From contig JAHLKI010000026.1 of the NCBI GenBank assembly GCA_025602905.1, positions 186,001 through 250,000 on the forward strand: DNA of 64,000 bases. Reading direction: 5' to 3'. Shown here piece after piece: positions 59,846-64,000 of the stretch. Numbering within the stretch: the first letter of the stretch is position 1; each line of letters begins with the position of its first letter. The DNA comes from Phlyctochytrium arcticum (lineage: Eukaryota; Chytridiomycota; Chytridiomycetes; Chytridiales; Chytridiaceae). The position numbers were made by a program, and so were the translations under genes. The notes beneath the pieces were generated by a model. That model was not told the DNA's origin. It did not search any database and saw only the letters and a list, made by a program, of their open reading frames with translations.

Positions 59846-60450
59846 CTATTCTGTCTTGACGCCAGTAGCGTTGGTGGCTGCCGGCCGTAAGACCTTGCCA
59901 CCACGAGCACCGTCCATGCCGGGCAACTTGACGGGTTCGGCACCCAAACTCTTGACCTGGTTAATCAAAGCATTCCGTTCCTTGCGGTAGCGGCCCATGC
60001 GCAAGAGCACCATTTGCAATTGGTACAGGACAAGAGCGCAAAACAGGGTGAAGCAGAGAAGGAAGAAATCGCGTTGGACGCGGTTGCGTTGAGCGTACAA
60101 GTTCTCGGCAGAAACCAAATCCAATGCTTTGCGGGCATAGAGACGGTTAAGACGGCGGGCCGAGTCGAGGAGGAGAAAGGCAATAAACCCAAAGATGGTC
60201 ACGAACACTGTTCGGGTGGTTCTCAGTCTGTGGGATGAATATTAGCACTAGATTCGTGGGAGTGACAGACTTCAACATACATGGGAGATGTGACGAGCCA
60301 TTCGACCAGACTCCGGCGGAACTTGATTTGGAAAGGTAGCGACAGGAAAATGATGGCTGCAGCTTCGGTAATGAGCAGATTGGTGACCAGAGACATGAGG
60401 GGGGTTCCCGATTGCGAGTCGCCCCAGAACAAGTTGTCAAAGAAGCCCAT
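59846..60450 (-). CDS. BAP31/Yet-family ER membrane protein
   Basis: ER membrane chaperone-like proteins that sort membrane cargo. Two exons (60450-60281 and 60227-59846) give 183 residues. The pattern is three membrane segments: LVTNLLITEAAAIIFLSLPF, TRTVFVTIFGFIAFLLLDSA and FFLLCFTLFCALVLYQLQMV. Family marks are FQIKFRRSLVEWLVTSP, RRLNRLYARK and AQRNRVQRDFFL. The cytosolic tail is short (GRYRKERNALINQVKSLGAE, then KLPGMDGARGGK) without a long coiled coil or a KKXX ER-retrieval end, closer to yeast Yet proteins. It is divergent from CFAP161, 306 bp apart. Confidence 0.88.
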
Positions 60451-60756
60451 CTTGATCGTGATTCTTGGTTTTGTGTTGGTCTAGTCTTGGGTAAGATTAT
60501 GGTGTTTGACCTTTGGTAAAAGTAAGGCGAGTCAGGCAAGGGAAAGCTAATGGAAGTGATGAGCGAGGATGAGAACAGGTGAACGAAGCGAGAATCCCTC
60601 GGTCGTTCTGCTACGTCACAGTAGCGTGGCGCAGTCGTAGGACGCCAGGCTAAGCCGCCGATCTTGCTGACGTAATCGCAATTTCCGCTCTTTCCACACC
60701 GATCTTGGTCGAGCATATATACACTTGTTAACTCAAATAGCCAAGTGATTAACAAG
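60451..60756. promoter_or_regulatory. Divergent BAP31/CFAP161 promoter with two CRE-like sites
   Basis: TACGTCAC at 60612-60619 and TGACGTAA at 60668-60675 are CRE/bZIP-like. A TATA-like CATATATAC (about 60714-60722) lies about 40 bp before the CFAP161 start. No full RFX X-box seen. Confidence 0.5.
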
Positions 60757-61925
60757 ATGCTGGAAACAGAGCAGACGCACGACATCCGGATCCACGCCTC
60801 AGACCTACTCGCCAAACTCCCCAGATCCGTGCCCCACCGTAATGGCAACTGGATCGAAGAATCTGTCATTCGCGAGGTACATACACTTCATCGGGCATCG
60901 ATTCACACCACCATCTCATTGTTGTGAACGTATAGGAAAAATTGAGAGAGTTTCTGGAGCTGTATGAAAAAGGATTGACAAATGTCAAGAAGGGTGAGCG
61001 GAGGGTGGGCGTTGCCCGCAAGGAACAACCGCTGGGGAAAAGTGTCGAGTTTGACACGAATCTGATGATTCAGGTAAGGCCAACACTGAGCTGGTCCATG
61101 TGAGACTGCCCCCTGCTAACATTTTGTTGAACCAGAACGCCAACACCCGGACTCATCTAGCAGTAGACATCCCCGACGAGTTCCCCGACAACATTACCCC
61201 CGAGACACACTTTACCCTCATGACATCCCATATCGAGACGGGGCCCACCGCCCGCAGCTGTTTCAAATTACAACGAATCCCAGCAACGGACGAAATGGAC
61301 AAGGTCTGCGGGGATTGTGGGCAAGAAGACAATGAATGGAGGGGTGCACCCCGCTACGGAGAACGCTTCTATCTCGTAATCAATGATGTGTTAGTCGGTT
61401 CGCCGGTACGTTGTTCTGTCTCCCTCCTCAATCATTTTATGTCAGGGTCTCATGAATGGCCCAATTGGATAGATGTATGTGGCATCGGAAATCAAGAATT
61501 TTGGAAACTCTTCCAAACTGTCAAAGAAACAGATCGCACATTTGACATTTGAGGCGAGCAGCGGGGCAGAGTGGGAATTTGAATATACCGATCCTGCGTT
61601 CAGCATGGAGATGGAAGGATCAGCAGTCGAGGTACAGTTACGAAGCAGCCACCCTTCTACCCAGTACTGGCAAACTAACATCAAACCAATAGCCACAATG
61701 TCCAGTTTTGATCAAACATTGCAACACGGGCACCTACCTCGCATCCGACGTCGCATACGGCATAAAGTAAGTCCGCCCTACTTGCTTTTCCACTAGGTTA
61801 GTCACTGACTTTCGTACAGAACGGACTTTGGCATGGAATACGAAGTCATGTGTCACAACTACATGGATTTCGGGACCCGACTCAAACTGGATCAAAACTT
61901 CTGGTATCTTCGGACGGCAAAATAA
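60757..61925 (+). CDS. CFAP161: CFAP161, ciliary microtubule inner protein
   Basis: CFAP161 lies inside the doublet microtubules of motile cilia. The start is at ATG 60757 (MLETEQTHDIRIHASDLLAK); the frame is also open upstream from a GTG. Matches to human CFAP161 in order: RNGNWIEESVIREEKLREFL (human RIGNWNEDVYLEEELMKDFL), YEKGLTNVKKGERRVG, SVEFDTNLMIQNANTRTHLA, RYGERFYLVIN, WEFEYTDP and PQCPVLIKHCNTGTYLASD, then EYEVMCHNYMDFGTRLKLDQ and NFWYLRTAK. About six exons. The junction after LVGSP has two possible acceptors. The stop is two bases from the stop of the next gene on the other strand. Confidence 0.9.
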
Positions 61926-61927
61926 TA

Positions 61928-63796
61928 TTAACGTTTGGATGCTGGACCACTGAAAAACCGGGCTACTCGATCTCGGTGCAGATCTGTACTCGAGCGGGTT
62001 GAGGATGATGGTGTTCCGGTGGATGCCCGTCGACGCGTAGAGTCGGATGATGTGGACGAAGAATCTGCTTTGGATCGTTTGGAGGATCGGCTTAGTTCCG
62101 ACATGACCTGCAAACAGACGTAAAACAAATATTTTTGTAAATAGGGGTTTAGTACATCTCACGAAAAACAAAAAACTTACATCTCCCACATGTGTGTCCC
62201 GAGCATGTTTAGCACTTGACGGCTGCATCGGTAACGCCGCGAATGGGTTTCTGCGGGACCCGGCGGGGGTGGATGGGTGGGATGGGTTCGATGTGGTGGG
62301 GGTGGGATGGTTCGCGACAGATGTACTTGATCGGGGAGACGAAGTAGACAACGGGCGATCGGCAGCATCTGCCGTCCGCGACACTTCAATCGCGAGCTCC
62401 TTATTTGCCTGGTCAAGCTTGCCCTGGATGCTGTGCACTGACTCCTTCAGTGCCAGATAACGCGCTTTGAAGGTAGCAGCCTCGCTGCGTGTCTGCTCGT
62501 ATTGATCCCGAAGAGATGAGTAATTTTCCCTTTCGGACCCCGTTCGTGACTTTTCGAGCGCGAGGTTGACTTTCTCCAAGGACAATTCCGCCCGAACCTG
62601 CTCAAGTTCTTTTTTAGCGCCAGGTTGACTTTCTCCAACGTCAGCTCCGCCCGAACGAACCTGTTCAAGTTCTTTTTTTCCAGATTTGACCTGTTTGCTG
62701 TTGGAGGATGCCATTGCTTTCCAATGAGCCAAATCCTGCTTGCATGCCTGCAGTTTGCTTTTGGGAAAGAGAAATGTATCAACATCGAGAACGAAGAATT
62801 GAGCAAGATCAAAACTGATTCTTACGTATAATAACACCGTAGTGTCTCTTTCAACTGTGAAACGGTGGTTAGGCCCTCAATGGAGCCGTCCACATCAAAA
62901 GTGGGGTCATGGCTCTTGTGGGTCCTGAACCAAAAGTCAGATTTGCGTGTTAAAATCCGAAAATCCACGACTTAGCGCACATAGAGATAAGTTCTGCCTT
63001 CCGCAGGTTTCCCTCCAGAGTACGGGAATACTCCAGAGCTTGATTCAGCTTTTGTTTGTATTTTGTTTTGGTTTCGAGGACGGCATTTTGCACGGCGGTC
63101 GTCAAGTTAAGGCGATACTTTTCTTTCTCATGGTTGTTTTTGGCCAATTGACGTAGTGCCTGTTGAAGGTTTTTTTCTGTGTGATGATGGAGGTCGCGGA
63201 GCTTTTCCAAATCTGATTGGGTACACAATTGGGTTGTCCGCAATCTCTCCGCTGACTTTGACATTGCCTCCAACTGGCATTCCAGCTTCTTATTCCTCTT
63301 TTTGATGGTAATTACGTCGTCCTCGTCCTGAATATATCATCAGCAACAAATTCGAGTCAACAAGGTGATCTAAACAAACATCTTCACGCGTCGGTGCTTC
63401 TTCCCGCGATCCTATACGAGGGACAAACCAAAGACTATGTTTGCCTCGCGGTCTCGGGATCTTGCATCTGCAATTAGGACAGGAGGAATGCGTTTCTAGA
63501 CTTTCTAAGATACTGGGACGAGGATAAGTATAAATAAACCCGATCTGGGGATTTTCACGCGTTTTTGTAAGGCTTGCATTACCAGTTGGAATGAAAGATA
63601 TGTCCGCCTACAAGGAGAAAATGGTCATTAATCGTTTGGAATAATGAAGGGTTGCGAATAGCGGCCGCAAACACTTACAAACTTTCAAAAGTGCAATCGG
63701 AGAGGGGACTTGGAAATTGTCATTCGAAGTCTTTGTTCGATCTGGCTCAACCGACACTTCTTCTAAGCAAATGCTGCAGATCGGGTCGTCGTCCAT
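61928..63796 (-). CDS. TRAIP-like RING/coiled-coil E3 ligase
   Basis: The N-terminal RING is split by introns: PICSICLEEVSVEP, then CGHIFHSNC, then ILESLETHSSCPNCRCKI, giving the full C3HC4-type ligand set with a long first loop. Next comes a basic stretch and a long coiled coil: TIKKRNKKLECQLEAMSKSA, LRDLHHHTEKNLQQALRQL, KYKQKLNQALEYSRTLEGN, ELEQVRAELSLEKVNLALEK and YLALKESVHSIQGKLDQANK. A Ser/Thr/Pro-rich tail ends HRDRVARFFSGPASKR, in the place where TRAIP has its PCNA-binding PIP box. TRAIP ubiquitinates the replisome at stalled or converging forks. Order of parts fits TRAIP, but similar architectures exist in other RING proteins. About 8 exons. A 63-nt tandem repeat lies in the coiled-coil exon. 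Confidence 0.65.
62572..62700 (-). repeat. 63-nt repeat in the coiled-coil exon of the RING gene
   Basis: Two units starting with AAAAAAGAACTTGA(A/G)CAGG on the minus strand. The upstream unit carries an extra GTTC-type 4-nt insertion, so past it the same sequence is read in a different frame (GGADVGESQPGA instead of AELSLEKVNLAL), and the frame is regained at the next unit. Confidence 0.75.
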
Positions 63797-64000
63797 GTTA
63801 AAAGTTATAGTAGTAGAGTACAGTCAAGTTGGGATTCGGACGTGTTTTTTGGTAAGTGATCTGGAGCGGAGATTCGTGAGAATTGAAATTTGAATTTCAG
63901 ATGGCGGCGGTTTCAAGGTGGCTAGGGTTACGCCCTAGCGTTCTGTGATGACTGTCATCGGCCTTTGACAAAGAGCTGGGATTTCTCACGACGGGACGAT
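63797..64000. promoter_or_regulatory. Upstream region of the RING gene
   Basis: GCTAGGG (63921-63927) and CCCTAGC (63933-63939) form a perfect 7-bp inverted repeat with a 5-bp spacer, a possible dimeric factor site about 125 bp upstream of the start codon. No coding sequence recognised to the window end. Confidence 0.4.

Overview
The window looks like nuclear DNA of a flagellated (zoosporic) true fungus, most likely a chytrid. Genes are dense and have short GT-AG introns of about 50-70 nt. The conserved genes are typical fungal ones: a retaining trehalose phosphorylase, mitochondrial Hsp78, the SAGA subunit Spt3, Mediator Med17, the Pol III subunit Rpc34/RPC6 and a BAP31/Yet protein. Mixed with them are genes kept only by organisms that build centrioles and motile cilia: C2CD3, LRRC71, ODAD2 (ARMC4), CCDC77 and CFAP161. 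All identifications come from reading translations and comparing them with remembered family features. No database search was run.

Layout. 1-3655 (-) is most of a C2CD3-like centriolar C2-domain protein, cut by the window edge. 4175-5964 (-) is Ddi1, a retroviral-type aspartyl protease. 6170-8385 (+) is LRRC71, 8392-10632 (-) Med17, 10832-15348 (+) the outer-dynein-arm docking protein ODAD2, 15507-16079 (-) 3-hydroxyanthranilate dioxygenase and 16130-18023 (+) CCDC77. 18136-21204 (-) is an undescribed BTB-LRR protein and 21560-22408 (-) a small unknown gene. Next come DDX51/Dbp6 (23879-25918 +), tRNA-Gln(CUG) (26090-26161 +), Spt3 (to 27877 +), Hsp78 (28068-31684 -), the SNARE Bet1 (32470-32933 -), trehalose phosphorylase (33339-36568 +), a TraB-domain protein (36983-38452 -) with a decayed copy of its own 3' end beside it, a pRiA4b ORF3-like protein (38684-40480 +), CTNNBL1 (40805-43051 +), proteasome ATPase Rpt4 (43229-44810 -), a 1025-residue protein with a C-terminal chromodomain (45858-48935 +), RPC6 (49285-50670 +) and an unknown LRR protein (51000-52328 -).

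52.4-59.8 kb is different in character. It has no recognisable conserved gene, several low-similarity ORFs, and clear repeat structure. An inverted duplication (left arm about 53431-53935, right arm about 55810-56530) flanks an ORF made partly of two 99-residue repeats. A hairpin element occurs three times, and there is a decayed fragment of the repeat gene. The right end returns to conserved genes: BAP31/Yet (59846-60450 -), CFAP161 (60757-61925 +) and a TRAIP-like RING/coiled-coil E3 (61928-63796 -).

Genes are mostly arranged as divergent and convergent pairs. Divergent pairs share promoters of 50-300 bp, and two convergent pairs have stop codons only 2 and 6 bp apart. Five cilium/centriole genes in 64 kb, each paired with a housekeeping gene, is the most interesting large-scale feature. 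The intron pattern of ODAD2, with one phase-1 intron per ARM repeat ten times in a row, and the foldback structure at 53-57 kb are the most striking structural ones.
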